Positions 27,338-35,927 of a stretch of 64,000 nt of DNA are shown here, one piece after another. Under the pieces are notes generated by a model. The model was not told where the DNA came from. It was given only the letters and a program-made list of their open reading frames with translations, and made no database searches. The DNA is from Roseibium sp. GTDB taxonomy: Bacteria > Pseudomonadota > Alphaproteobacteria > Rhizobiales > Stappiaceae. The stretch is taken from contig JAEPNV010000001.1 in NCBI GenBank assembly GCA_017643215.1, positions 434,001 through 498,000 on the forward strand, given 5' to 3'. The position numbers were made by a program, and so were the translations under genes. Positions within the stretch are counted from its first letter, which is position 1; the number at the start of each line of letters is the position of its first letter.

Positions 27338-28158
27338 GACACGGTCCCACCTGGTTCAATGTCACCTCGCTGGTGATCGGTTTTTCGTTCCTCTACTTGC
27401 CGATTGTCCTTCTTGTGATCTTTTCCTTCAACGAGTCGCGGCTCGTCACCGTTTGGGGCGGCTTTTCGACCAAGTGGTATGCGGAACTGTTCCGCAATCA
27501 GCAGCTCTTGGACGCGTTCTGGGTGACCATCAAGGTCGCGTTCATGTCGGCAAGCGTCGCCACGGTCCTCGGCACCATGGCGGCGCTGGTTCTGGCCCGG
27601 TCCGGCCGCTTCACCGGGCGATCGCTGTTTTCCGGTATGATCTTCGCCCCGCTTGTAATGCCGGAGGTCATTCTCGGCCTGTCGCTGCTTCTTTTATTCG
27701 TGGCGCTGGACCAAGCACGCGGGTTCTGGACTGTGATGCTGGCCCACACGACCTTTGCCATGTGTTATGTGGCGGTCGTCGTGCAGTCCCGCCTCGTCGG
27801 GTTTGATAGAAGCATGGAAGAAGCGGCCGAGGATCTCGGCTGCCCGCCGGCCAAGACCTTCTTCCTGATCACCTTGCCCATCATCCTGCCGGGCGTGATC
27901 GCGGGCTGGATGCTGGCCTTTACCCTGTCCCTGGATGATCTGGTGATCGCCAGCTTTACCACCGGTCCGGGCGCGACGACCCTGCCGATGAAGATCTATT
28001 CCCAGGTCCGCCTTGGCGTCACGCCGGAGATCAACGCGGTCTGCACCATCCTGGTCGGGATCGTGACCATTGGTGTGATCGCCGCGTCGCTGGTCACCAA
28101 GCGGCAACAGCTTCAAAAGGAACGCGACGAGCGCGCGGCTTATGCCGAACCATCCTAG
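27334..28158 (+). CDS. potI: Polyamine ABC transporter permease (PotI/PotC-like)
   Basis: This is a 274-residue permease; the start at 27334 overlaps potH and is the only one that gives the conserved first helix. 'YLPIVLLVIFSFNESRL' opens it, the EAA loop is 'MEEAAEDLGCPPAKTFFLITLP', and 'FTLSLDDLVIASFTTGPGATTLPM' is the strongest PotC-family mark. The TAG stop is formed by the CTAG that borders a 62-bp repeat, so the true end of the ancestral protein could have been a few residues different. Confidence 0.92.
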   Translation: MRHGPTWFNVTSLVIGFSFLYLPIVLLVIFSFNESRLVTVWGGFSTKWYAELFRNQQLLDAFWVTIKVAFMSASVATVLGTMAALVLARSGRFTGRSLFSGMIFAPLVMPEVILGLSLLLLFVALDQARGFWTVMLAHTTFAMCYVAVVVQSRLVGFDRSMEEAAEDLGCPPAKTFFLITLPIILPGVIAGWMLAFTLSLDDLVIASFTTGPGATTLPMKIYSQVRLGVTPEINAVCTILVGIVTIGVIAASLVTKRQQLQKERDERAAYAEPS

Positions 28159-28220
28159 GCCCTGTGGACGCATTGGAGACGCGTTTCCCGGCGAAATGGC
28201 ACCCAATCCGTCCACAGGGC
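28159..28220. mobile_element. 62-bp miniature inverted-repeat element, internally deleted copy
   Basis: Begins GCCCTGTGGACG and ends CGTCCACAGGGC, preceded by CTAG (which contains the potI stop codon) and followed by CGAG. Both ends match the ends of the 271-bp element at 45570-45840, including internal words such as GCATTGGAGA and CGCCGGGAAACGC (here on the other strand). It carries no gene. Confidence 0.65.
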
Positions 28221-28374
28221 CGAGAAGATTTGCGTCGGCGATCCGACTTAGGTGCCATTTGAACCTGACAAAACCGACGGCTGTTTTCTGTTTGCTCACC
28301 ATTTCGTGACAGGATTATTCCAACGGCCTGACCCACCGGTCAGTCGGCCCCGATTTATCTGATAAGAGCCCAAT

Positions 28375-29514
28375 ATGGCCGAGCAATCCCAGTATGATCA
28401 TGCGTTCGGCGCGCGGCGCGCGGCGCAATATCAGGTTCAACGGCACCGCGACCCGTCATTTGAAGCGCTGACAGCCTTGTGGGCGCGGCTGCCCGGCGGC
28501 CCGCTGTGTTCGCCGTTCCAGACGCCGGGTTTTCTGGCCAGCTTCCGCTCCCACATGCTGACGCGGGTGAGCGGCGCATTTGACGTTCTGGAGCTGAAAT
28601 CCCGGCGGGATGGCACGCCGGTCCTCTTGTTGCCGCTGCTGATCCGAAAACGCGGACCTGTTCGGATTGCGTCCATGCCGGATCTAAGCCTGGCCGATCA
28701 ATGCGCGCCGGTCCTGGCCGGAGCCGCGTCACTGCCCCGCGAGGACTATCCGGCCGCCTGGGCGTGCCTGCGCCAGGAAATCACCGACGCGGATCTCGTT
28801 GACTTCTACAACATGCCGGAATTCATCGGCGCGCGGCCCAATCCTCTTGTGTTCCTCGATGAAGCCTATCCGGTCACGTCCAATCTGGCGCTGGACCTTC
28901 GCCTTCCTGAATCAGAGGCCATCTGGCGGCGCAAAAGCGTCTTCAAACGCGTTGTCCGCAAGGGCCGCCGATTGAACGCGAAAGGCGTGGAGTTTTTCGA
29001 AGCCCGGTCTTCCGAAGAGCGGATGTGGGTCTATGAAACCCTTCTGGAACAGCGCCGCCGTCGTTTCGATGAGATCGGGTTGTCGAACGGCCTTGAAAAT
29101 TCTGATCAGGCCGCGTTCTACGCGGCGCTTGCCCGTATGGAGTTCCCTGACAGTCCGGCGATTGTCCTTGGCTTGAAGGCCGGGGATGAATTGGTCGCGG
29201 CCAATATCTGCATGGCCGCCGGATCGCTTCTGAACACGGTTCTCGTGTCGATCGGCGATCATCGCTGGCACCGCGACTCGCCGGGAATGGTTTTGATGGC
29301 GCTCGCGATCGATTGGGCCAAGGCGCGTGGAATGCGCCAGTTCTCCTTTGGAAACGGCCTACAGTCCTATAAGGAACGCTTCGGCCCGACCCCGCTGCCC
29401 ATGCGCAATCTATCGGCGCCGTTGACATTGCCCGGCAACGTCTACTTCAACATCCGTAAGGCAAAGAGCGCGGTGATTGCGGCGCGGCGTGACGCACAGA
29501 TCGATCTGTCATGA
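28375..29514 (+). CDS. BioF2-like acyltransferase (GNAT fold), tandem copy 1
   Basis: This 379-residue protein is of the BioF2-like/Acetyltransf_6 type, a double-GNAT fold related to FemAB. No signal peptide is present. Conserved pieces are 'GGPLCSPFQTPGFLASFRSHM', 'MPDLSLADQCAPVL', 'WRRKSVFKRVVRKGRRL', and the C-terminal 'MRQFSFGNGLQSYKERFGP' typical of the family. Related proteins occur in polysaccharide or peptidoglycan modification loci (for example CelD-like). No such neighbours exist here, so the substrate is unknown. The paralogue at 29735 shares the same layout and length. Confidence 0.75.
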   Translation: MAEQSQYDHAFGARRAAQYQVQRHRDPSFEALTALWARLPGGPLCSPFQTPGFLASFRSHMLTRVSGAFDVLELKSRRDGTPVLLLPLLIRKRGPVRIASMPDLSLADQCAPVLAGAASLPREDYPAAWACLRQEITDADLVDFYNMPEFIGARPNPLVFLDEAYPVTSNLALDLRLPESEAIWRRKSVFKRVVRKGRRLNAKGVEFFEARSSEERMWVYETLLEQRRRRFDEIGLSNGLENSDQAAFYAALARMEFPDSPAIVLGLKAGDELVAANICMAAGSLLNTVLVSIGDHRWHRDSPGMVLMALAIDWAKARGMRQFSFGNGLQSYKERFGPTPLPMRNLSAPLTLPGNVYFNIRKAKSAVIAARRDAQIDLS

Positions 29515-29734
29515 GGCCTAATCTGTAGTCGCGCGAAGAATTGTTCACGATCACGATTGTTAAAGAACAATGTGTTCAATCTTCTTTTTTCAGGAAATTC
29601 TATGAATTCCGGGCCGAACTGGTTTGCGGGTGTTTACCATTATTCGGGAATTCATAAGTCTTTGTGCCATTTTCGCGCTATATATTCACCTCCTGTAAAC
29701 TGCATGTCTTCGCAAGTGGGCTTAAGAGGGCGCG
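29515..29734. promoter_or_regulatory. AT-rich gap between the two BioF2-like genes
   Basis: This 220-bp stretch is much richer in A and T than its surroundings. It holds an inverted repeat ATTGTTC / GAACAAT (29540-29546 and 29565-29571) and probably the promoter of the second copy. No ribosome site other than GAGGGCG before 29735 is evident, and no gene fits here. Confidence 0.45.
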
Positions 29735-30874
29735 ATGGCAAGATTTGATCTGCAGACTCGCGGTGGACTGGACATCGACGCGGAGATGCTGGTCGTCCGG
29801 CAATTAAGCGCGCCAAGCCGTGCGGACATGAAGGCATTGTGGGCGCGCCTTCCCGGAGGACCGGTTTCCACGCCCTTCCAGTCCCCACGCTATTTTGAGA
29901 GTTTCCAGCGGCATATGGTCGGGCCGGTGAACGGCGAATTGTCGATCTACAGCATCGAGCACCGGGGTCTTAGTCTGCCACTTATGTTGATCCCGGTTCT
30001 TGTGCGCCGGCGCGGGCCGATCCGGATCGCGTCGATGCCGGACCTGACGTTGGCCGATCAGAACGCGCCCGTCCTTGCCCGGGGCATTCCGTTGTCCGGC
30101 CGTGTGTTGAAATCCTGCTGGACCGCCTTTTTGGGGTGCTTGGACCGCGCGGATGTCCTGGATATCTTCAATATCCCGCCGGCCGTGGATGGGATGGCCA
30201 ATCCCTTGTTCGAACTGGACGCGTGCGAAACATATACCGAAGCGCTGACGTTTGATTTGACCGATGAGCAAGCTGAAGCGCGCTGGCGGAAAAAGTCGGT
30301 CTACAAGGAAGCCCGCGCCAAGATGCGCAAGCTGGAAGGCCAAGGCGCGGAATTTTTCGTCGCGACCGACCCACAGGATCGGGTCGATGTCTTTTCCAAA
30401 CTCCTGGCAGACCGCCGGCAACGTCTTCGGGGGCTGACGAGGGCGGCTTGCGCTGAAACCGGGCCAAAGGACCGGTTCTACGCTGATCTTGCCGCGAACA
30501 CGGGTCCTGACAATCCGGCCCAGGTTTTTGGAATTCGGGCGGGCGAAGAGCTGATTGCCGGGGCGATCGGAATGATGACCGGTAAGACCTTCAATGGCGT
30601 ATTGATTTCGATTGGCGATCCGAAGTGGCACAAGCTGTCGCCTGGAATTGTTTTGATCAGCCAGATCATTGAGTGGGCCAAAGCGCATGGCATCGAAACA
30701 TTTTGCTTCGGCACCGGATTGCAGTCTTACAAACAACGGTTTGGGGCCGTCTCGCAGCCAATGCGCCGTTTGAACGTTCCGCTCACGTTTGCCGGCCGCG
30801 CTTATATCAAAATGCGCAAAGCCAAAGATGTTCTGAAGGCTGGAAACGTCTTCCTGCGGGTCCAGAAAAGCTGA
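29735..30874 (+). CDS. BioF2-like acyltransferase (GNAT fold), tandem copy 2
   Basis: This 379-residue paralogue of the preceding gene has the same length and the same landmarks: 'LWARLPGGPVSTPFQSPRYFESFQRHM', 'RIASMPDLTLADQNAPVL', 'RWRKKSVYKEARAKMRKL', and 'GIETFCFGTGLQSYKQRFG'. The two are clearly diverged rather than a recent duplication. The start follows GAGGGCG seven bases upstream. A 220-bp AT-rich spacer separates the pair, so this copy probably has its own promoter. Function is unknown beyond the acyltransferase fold. Confidence 0.75.
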   Translation: MARFDLQTRGGLDIDAEMLVVRQLSAPSRADMKALWARLPGGPVSTPFQSPRYFESFQRHMVGPVNGELSIYSIEHRGLSLPLMLIPVLVRRRGPIRIASMPDLTLADQNAPVLARGIPLSGRVLKSCWTAFLGCLDRADVLDIFNIPPAVDGMANPLFELDACETYTEALTFDLTDEQAEARWRKKSVYKEARAKMRKLEGQGAEFFVATDPQDRVDVFSKLLADRRQRLRGLTRAACAETGPKDRFYADLAANTGPDNPAQVFGIRAGEELIAGAIGMMTGKTFNGVLISIGDPKWHKLSPGIVLISQIIEWAKAHGIETFCFGTGLQSYKQRFGAVSQPMRRLNVPLTFAGRAYIKMRKAKDVLKAGNVFLRVQKS

Positions 30875-30965
30875 CCCTTCGACGTGTTGCTCCGGCGGGA
30901 CCGGGCGGCTCCGACCCTTGCGAATGATTGCTGCCGCGCGTCGTCATCGGGGTCGGTTCACCGGT

Positions 30966-31208
30966 TCAGCTTCTTGGCGGGCGGAACAGATAAATCACCA
31001 GCCAGACCGGCACGACGATCAACGAGCCGAGAATGATGTTGGGGATCGCCCAGTCGACGGCATCTGTGACAAGGGTCCAAAGCCGTTCCGGCGTCAGTCC
31101 GACCTGGCCCAGGAGATCTGCGGCCGACACGTTCAAAAAGGACAGCCCGGCGCCGACGATCAGCGAGGCGATGGCGATCTTTATGACAGTGGCCAGAACC
31201 TGATACAC
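30966..31208 (-). CDS. DUF6460 small membrane protein
   Basis: This is an 80-residue protein with two hydrophobic segments ('VIKIAIASLIVGAGLSFL' and 'IPNIILGSLIVVPVWLVIYLF') and a short, positively charged C-terminus ending RPPRS. The layout and sequence fit DUF6460, a family common in Hyphomicrobiales without a known role. The GTG at 31208 is preceded by GAGGAAAG. It diverges from the CoA-transferase genes across a 307-bp gap. Confidence 0.75.
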   Translation of the reverse strand: MYQVLATVIKIAIASLIVGAGLSFLNVSAADLLGQVGLTPERLWTLVTDAVDWAIPNIILGSLIVVPVWLVIYLFRPPRS

Positions 31209-31515
31209 CGGCTTTCCTCAAGACCCGTCTGCCCGTGTCAACCAGCGTCTGTTGTCGGGTGACCGGAGGCAGGCGGCCGCGATCCGGGCGGACCTGCCCA
31301 AATGATCCCCCATCCATATCACACCTCAAGGTCCTGAAAACGTTGACCACCGGCCGCCGGCGGGCTGGACGCCATTAATTCCCCGTTAACGTAAACGCGG
31401 GCCCGACCAGCCGCGTTGCCGCTAGTCCCTGAGCGTAGTGTCTCCTCTTGACGGGGGAAGGGGCACCGGTCATGTTGCACTGCAATCGGCCGGGACACTT
31501 TTTCGGGAGAATGGG
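31209..31515. promoter_or_regulatory. Divergent gap between the DUF6460 gene and the CoA-transferase pair
   Basis: The 307-bp gap has no gene. It includes a PhaR-like palindrome at 31475-31485 near the CoA-transferase start, and GTTAACGTAAACG-type AT-rich words near 31385. Nothing else is apparent. Confidence 0.4.
31475..31485. promoter_or_regulatory. PhaR-like palindrome upstream of the CoA-transferase genes
   Basis: TTGCACTGCAA matches the TTGCANTGCAA palindrome found before the thiolase and the second phasin. It lies 30 bp before the start codon of the alpha subunit, a position suited to a repressor. Confidence 0.5.
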
Positions 31516-32211
31516 ATGAACAAAATTTATCCGGACGCGGCGTCCGCGCTGGACGGGCTTGCGTTCGATGGCATGACGGTGATGGCAGGCGGCTTCGGCC
31601 TGTGCGGCATTCCGGAAAACCTGATTGTTGCGCTGCGGGAGACCGGTGTGACCGATGTCACGGCCATTTCGAACAATGCCGGTGTCGACGATTTTGGCCT
31701 TGGCCTGTTGCTGCAAACCCGCCAGATCAAGAAGATGGTGTCCTCGTATGTGGGCGAAAACGCCACGTTCGAAAAACAGTATCTCAACGGGGAGCTGGAG
31801 CTGGAGTTCAATCCGCAAGGAACGCTGGCCGAGCGCATTCGCGCCGGGGGCGCCGGCATTCCCGGCTTCTACACCAAGACCGGCGTTGGAACACTGATTG
31901 CCGAGGGCAAGGAACACAAGGATTTTGATGGCGAGACCTACATTATGGAGACCGGTCTGGTCGCCGATGTATCGCTGATCAAGGCCTGGAAGGCGGATCC
32001 GGAGGGCAACCTCATTTACCGCAAGACCGCACGCAACTTCAATCCGATGATGGCGACCGCCGGCAAGGTGACCGTGGTCGAGGTGGAGGAACTTGTCGAC
32101 TTCGGCGGCATCGATCCGGACCAGATCCATACGCCGGGCATTTTTGTTGACCGCCTGGTCGTCGGTGATTTCGAAAAGCGCATTGAAAAGCGCACGACCC
32201 GCGAAGCCTGA
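31516..32211 (+). CDS. scoA: 3-oxoacid CoA-transferase subunit A
   Basis: This 231-residue subunit transfers CoA between succinate and acetoacetate (or another 3-oxoacid). The family start '[37 protein letters not shown]' contains the GGFGLCGIP signature. '[14 protein letters not shown]' and '[18 protein letters not shown]' are further marks. The ATG at 31516 follows GGGAGA. It pairs with the B subunit 20 bases downstream. Substrate could be acetoacetate or 3-oxoadipate; no aromatic degradation genes are near, favouring acetoacetate. Confidence 0.9.
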   Translation: MNKIYPDAASALDGLAFDGMTVMAGGFGLCGIPENLIVALRETGVTDVTAISNNAGVDDFGLGLLLQTRQIKKMVSSYVGENATFEKQYLNGELELEFNPQGTLAERIRAGGAGIPGFYTKTGVGTLIAEGKEHKDFDGETYIMETGLVADVSLIKAWKADPEGNLIYRKTARNFNPMMATAGKVTVVEVEELVDFGGIDPDQIHTPGIFVDRLVVGDFEKRIEKRTTREA

Positions 32212-32231
32212 GCACGGGGAGATACAATTAG

Positions 32232-32858
32232 ATGGCATGGACACGTGACCAAATGGCCCAGCGGGCCGCCCAGGAGCTGGAAGACGGCTTTTACGTCAAC
32301 CTTGGAATCGGCATTCCGACCCTCGTTTCAAACTACATCCCCGACGGTGTCCACGTGACGCTCCAGTCGGAAAACGGCATGCTTGGCATGGGGCCGTTCC
32401 CGACCGACGACGAAGTGGATGCGGATCTCATCAACGCCGGCAAGCAGACCATCACCGAGCTGCCGCAGACGAGTTACTTTTCGTCCGCCGACAGTTTCGG
32501 CATGATCCGCGGCGGCCATATCGACCTGTCGATCCTCGGCGCCATGGAAGTCTCGCAAAAAGGCGATCTGGCCAACTGGATGATCCCGGGCAAGATGGTC
32601 AAGGGCATGGGCGGCGCCATGGATCTGGTCGCCGGCGTCAAGCGCGTCGTCGTGATCATGGACCACACTTCCAAGTCCGGCGACCCGAAACTCCTGAAGG
32701 ACTGCACCCTGCCGCTGACCGGGGTCCATTGCGTCGACCGGATCATCACCAATCTTGGCGTGTTCGACATAACGCCCCATGGCTTGACCGTGGTCGAGCT
32801 GGCGCCGGATGTCACCATGGACGAGGTGAAGGCGAAGACCGAGGCGTCGGTGGCATAG
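32232..32858 (+). CDS. scoB: 3-oxoacid CoA-transferase subunit B
   Basis: This 208-residue subunit carries the catalytic glutamate in '[13 protein letters not shown]', and the family marks '[12 protein letters not shown]' and '[13 protein letters not shown]'. It combines with the upstream subunit. A terminator follows the stop after about 30 bases. With the thiolase at 9471, it would let the cell interconvert acetoacetate and acetyl-CoA. Confidence 0.92.
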   Translation: MAWTRDQMAQRAAQELEDGFYVNLGIGIPTLVSNYIPDGVHVTLQSENGMLGMGPFPTDDEVDADLINAGKQTITELPQTSYFSSADSFGMIRGGHIDLSILGAMEVSQKGDLANWMIPGKMVKGMGGAMDLVAGVKRVVVIMDHTSKSGDPKLLKDCTLPLTGVHCVDRIITNLGVFDITPHGLTVVELAPDVTMDEVKAKTEASVA

Positions 32859-32888
32859 CCGCGCGTTTTCGGCATTTTTTGACTGCGG

Positions 32889-32920
32889 CGGTCCGTCTGA
32901 TCAGGCGGACCGTTTTTATT
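32889..32920 (+). terminator. Intrinsic terminator after the CoA-transferase genes
   Basis: Arms CGGTCCG and CGGACCG extend inward as a near-perfect palindrome over TGATCA, and are followed by TTTTTATT. The T-run overlaps the stop codon of the convergent ftsH gene. Confidence 0.8.
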
Positions 32921-34736
32921 GCGCCGCCTCCGGCCGCTCGGATAGCGGGCGGATCGCCGGAAAATCCGCGTCAGTAAGGGTCTCGCGTTCCAGAAGCAGG
33001 CGCGCGCCCTCGTCGAGATCCGGCCGGTGCGCGGAAAGGATCTCCTTGGCCCGGGCGAACGCGGCTTCCACGCGGCCGCGCACGGCAAGGTCGATTTCGC
33101 GCATGGTTTCCTGGGAAACATCCGTCAGATCCGCGATCGGCTGGCCAAGGAATTGCTGGCGCGGTTGCGAATAGACCCGGTTGCCAAGCCCGTCGTCCAT
33201 GCCATAGCGCGTGACCATCTCCCGCGCGATCTCCGTCACCTTTTGAAGGTCGTCGGAGGCGCCCGTGGAGACTTCACCGAACATGATCTCCTCTGCCGCC
33301 CGGCCGCCCATCAGCACCGTCATCCGGTTCTCAAGATCCTCGACGGAGAGCAGGAACCGGTCTTCCGTCGGCCGCTGCATCGTGTAGCCGAGCGCGCCAA
33401 TTCCGCGCGGAATGATCGAGATCTTGTGGACCGGATCAACGCCGCGCAGATTGGCGGCGACCAATGCATGTCCCATTTCGTGATAGGCGACGGTCCGCCG
33501 CTCGTCCTTGGACAAAAGCCGGCTGCGCTTTTCCAGGCCGGCGATGACACGTTCGATCGCTTCGGTGAAGTGGGCCAGCATGACCACCGATGCATTCTGG
33601 CGGGTGGCCAGCAGCGCGGCCTCATTGACCAGGGTGGCCAGATCCGCGCCCGAAAACCCTGCGGTCAGCTGCGCGACCTGCTGAAGATCCAGATCCGGCT
33701 CGATCCGGATCTTCTTGATATGGACCTTCAAGATGGCCAGACGGCCGGTCTTGTCCGGGCGGTCAACCAGAACCTGCCGGTCGAACCGTCCGGCCCGCAA
33801 GAGCGCCTGGTCCAGGATTTCCGGACGGTTCGTTGCCGCCAGCAGAATGATCCCCGACGAGGGGTCGAAGCCGTCAAGCTCGGCCAGAAGCTGGTTGAGC
33901 GTTTGTTCCTTTTCGTCGTTGGCGCCCATGATATTGCCGCCGCGCGCCCGGCCAAGCGCGTCGAGTTCATCGATGAAAATGATGGCGGGCGCGGCCTTTC
34001 GGGCCTGCTCGAACAGATCGCGCACGCGCGCCGCGCCGACGCCGACAAACATCTCCACGAACTCGGAGCCTGATATCGAAAAGAACGGCACGCCGGCCTC
34101 ACCGGCGACGGCCCGGGCAAGCAGGGTCTTGCCGGTTCCAGGCGGCCCGACCAGCAGGATGCCCTTGGGCACATGTGCGCCCAGCCGCCCGTAGGCGGCG
34201 GGGTCTTGCAGGAAATCCACGACCTCCTGCAGTTCCCGTTTTGCCTCGTCAACGCCGGCCACATCGGCGAATGTCGTTTCGACACCGGTCTCGACATAGA
34301 CCTTGGCCTTGGATTTGCCGACCGTCATCATCCCGCCGAAGCCCTGTTTTTCCGCGATCCGGCGGATAAAAAACGCCCATAGGCCAAACAGAAGCAGCAT
34401 TGGCAGGACCCAGGACAACAGGTCCCGCAAAAAGGTCGACTGGATCACGCCGGTGAATTTGACGCCGTATTCCGCGAGTTCCTCGGCCAGCGGCAACTCC
34501 ACGCGGGTGGTGATGAAATACTGTTTGCCGTCGGGAAGCGGATCCTTGAACTTGCCCTCGATCGTGTTTTCCTTGATCGAGACTTCCGCGATCTTCCGAT
34601 CTTGCAGATATTGTTCGAACTGGCTGTAGGGGATCGGTTCGACGGTCTTGTAGGCTTCCCACCAGCTTTGAAACACAAGCAGCAGCATGACCGCTGCGAA
34701 GGCGTACCACAGATTGATCTGGTGTTTTTTCTCCAT
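32916..34736 (-). CDS. ftsH: FtsH-family ATP-dependent zinc metalloprotease (short paralogue)
   Basis: This is a membrane-anchored AAA+ protease that degrades membrane and soluble proteins. It has one N-terminal TM (residues 10-27), a small periplasmic domain, a second TM near 100-122, an AAA+ domain with Walker A GPPGTGKT near residue 195 and '[16 protein letters not shown]', and an M41 peptidase with 'HEMGHA'. The C-terminal tail is shorter than in housekeeping FtsH (606 residues). The linker word '[31 protein letters not shown]' also differs from housekeeping FtsH and resembles accessory paralogues. A second, housekeeping copy is expected elsewhere. Two unknown membrane-protein genes are upstream on the same strand. 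Confidence 0.93.
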   Translation of the reverse strand: MEKKHQINLWYAFAAVMLLLVFQSWWEAYKTVEPIPYSQFEQYLQDRKIAEVSIKENTIEGKFKDPLPDGKQYFITTRVELPLAEELAEYGVKFTGVIQSTFLRDLLSWVLPMLLLFGLWAFFIRRIAEKQGFGGMMTVGKSKAKVYVETGVETTFADVAGVDEAKRELQEVVDFLQDPAAYGRLGAHVPKGILLVGPPGTGKTLLARAVAGEAGVPFFSISGSEFVEMFVGVGAARVRDLFEQARKAAPAIIFIDELDALGRARGGNIMGANDEKEQTLNQLLAELDGFDPSSGIILLAATNRPEILDQALLRAGRFDRQVLVDRPDKTGRLAILKVHIKKIRIEPDLDLQQVAQLTAGFSGADLATLVNEAALLATRQNASVVMLAHFTEAIERVIAGLEKRSRLLSKDERRTVAYHEMGHALVAANLRGVDPVHKISIIPRGIGALGYTMQRPTEDRFLLSVEDLENRMTVLMGGRAAEEIMFGEVSTGASDDLQKVTEIAREMVTRYGMDDGLGNRVYSQPRQQFLGQPIADLTDVSQETMREIDLAVRGRVEAAFARAKEILSAHRPDLDEGARLLLERETLTDADFPAIRPLSERPEAAQ

Positions 34737-34759
34737 CACGCCTGCTCAACTTATCGCTG

Positions 34760-35209
34760 TTAGAATCGCACACCGCTGACCCGCAGGGCCGAATAAGCCA
34801 GTGCGAGTGCGCCCCAGTATACAAAAAAGCCCCAGAAGTAGGTGTAGTAACGGAAGGGACCAAGTGTGGGATAGACGTGCTCCTTTTCCACGAACCAAAG
34901 CGCGATATTGACGTAAAGTGCGCACGCGCCCGCGGCTCCGAAAAACAGGTAACCCCAAGCCTGACCAAGAATCATTCCGATGCTTCCCGACACAAAGAGC
35001 GGCAGGAAGAAGACAAAGTCGGTCCAGGCAAATCCGAGGTTGAGTTTGAAATGGGTTTGGTCCCGCCAGTCCTTGCCCTTGCCGATCATCAAATCCTTTC
35101 CAGCCTGTCCGTTTGGGTTGCGTGCGAAAACCGCATAGACATAGGCAAGAACGCCATGGGTCAGCAGGCCGAACAAGATGAGCGCCCAAGTGACGATCGT
35201 CGGCTCCAT
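34760..35209 (-). CDS. Uncharacterised membrane protein (149 aa) next to ftsH
   Basis: A 149-residue protein with about four hydrophobic segments ('IVTWALILFGLLTHGVLAYVY', 'FAWTDFVFFLPLFVSGSIGMIL', 'WGYLFFGAAGACALYVNIALWF', 'YYTYFWGFFVYWGALALAYSAL') and a hydrophilic loop with 'GKDLMIGKGKDWRDQTHFKLNLG'. I do not recognise the family. It is 23 bases before the ftsH start and 65 bases after the next membrane protein gene's stop, and is on the same strand, so co-transcription with ftsH is likely. Confidence 0.7.
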   Translation of the reverse strand: MEPTIVTWALILFGLLTHGVLAYVYAVFARNPNGQAGKDLMIGKGKDWRDQTHFKLNLGFAWTDFVFFLPLFVSGSIGMILGQAWGYLFFGAAGACALYVNIALWFVEKEHVYPTLGPFRYYTYFWGFFVYWGALALAYSALRVSGVRF

Positions 35210-35274
35210 GTCTGCCTGTTCCCCTTTCCTGATCGATTGACCGCTGAAATCTGATGGGATCGCCAGTCGATCAG

Positions 35275-35706
35275 CTATGCGGCAAGTCCCACGGCTAGCC
35301 CTGCCAATCCTGAGAGCACAAAAAATCCAAAAGTGGCATAGATGATTACCCTCTCCTTGTCAGAACCGATCGGGATGCCATGTCTGCTCAGACCCGCGAC
35401 CTTGGACCATTCGCGCCCGCCGGCATCCAAATAAACGCCGCCGGCGATCAAACACACGGGGCGCCACAACGCATGGTCCGACAACATCAGGACCCCGGCG
35501 ATCGGCGGCAGCCAGAGTACGGCAAGATCCCAGCGGGCCGCCATCCGCTCCAGCCGGCCGACCAGGGGATCGGCGTTTGCCGCCTTCTCCTGCAGGCCAA
35601 GACGCTGAGCCAGCGGAAAACTTATGGTCGAGACAAGCTGACCGGCGTAAAGCAAGGCTCCAATCGTTGCCCATGCCCAGCCGACGGTCATTTGCAGCCC
35701 GCTCAT
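35275..35706 (-). CDS. Uncharacterised membrane protein (143 aa) upstream of ftsH
   Basis: This is a 143-residue protein with four apparent hydrophobic segments: 'GWAWATIGALLYAGQLVSTI', 'WDLAVLWLPPIAGVLML', 'LWRPVCLIAGGVYLDAGG' and 'VIIYATFGFFVLSGLAGLAVGL'. I do not recognise the family. The ATG at 35706 follows GAGAGATC; longer in-frame starts lack a ribosome site. It begins a possible three-gene unit ending with ftsH. A role as substrate or partner of the protease can only be guessed. Confidence 0.65.
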   Translation of the reverse strand: MSGLQMTVGWAWATIGALLYAGQLVSTISFPLAQRLGLQEKAANADPLVGRLERMAARWDLAVLWLPPIAGVLMLSDHALWRPVCLIAGGVYLDAGGREWSKVAGLSRHGIPIGSDKERVIIYATFGFFVLSGLAGLAVGLAA

Positions 35707-35927
35707 CGTTGATCTCTCGGGTTCACGACACTTGGTCTTATCCGCGGCAAACGCTTGGCCATAAGGCTGCCAAATGTGTCGAATGACCTGACCGCGCACC
35801 ATGATGTGGGTCAAGATGGCCAGGAGCCAATCCCAAGCTGCAAAAGGTTCATGGCGCCCGCGTTCGTCCAGGGGCCGGAGGCGGGTGGCGCCGGCCGTTG
35901 CGACCGGCCATGGCTTATTGACCGCCC

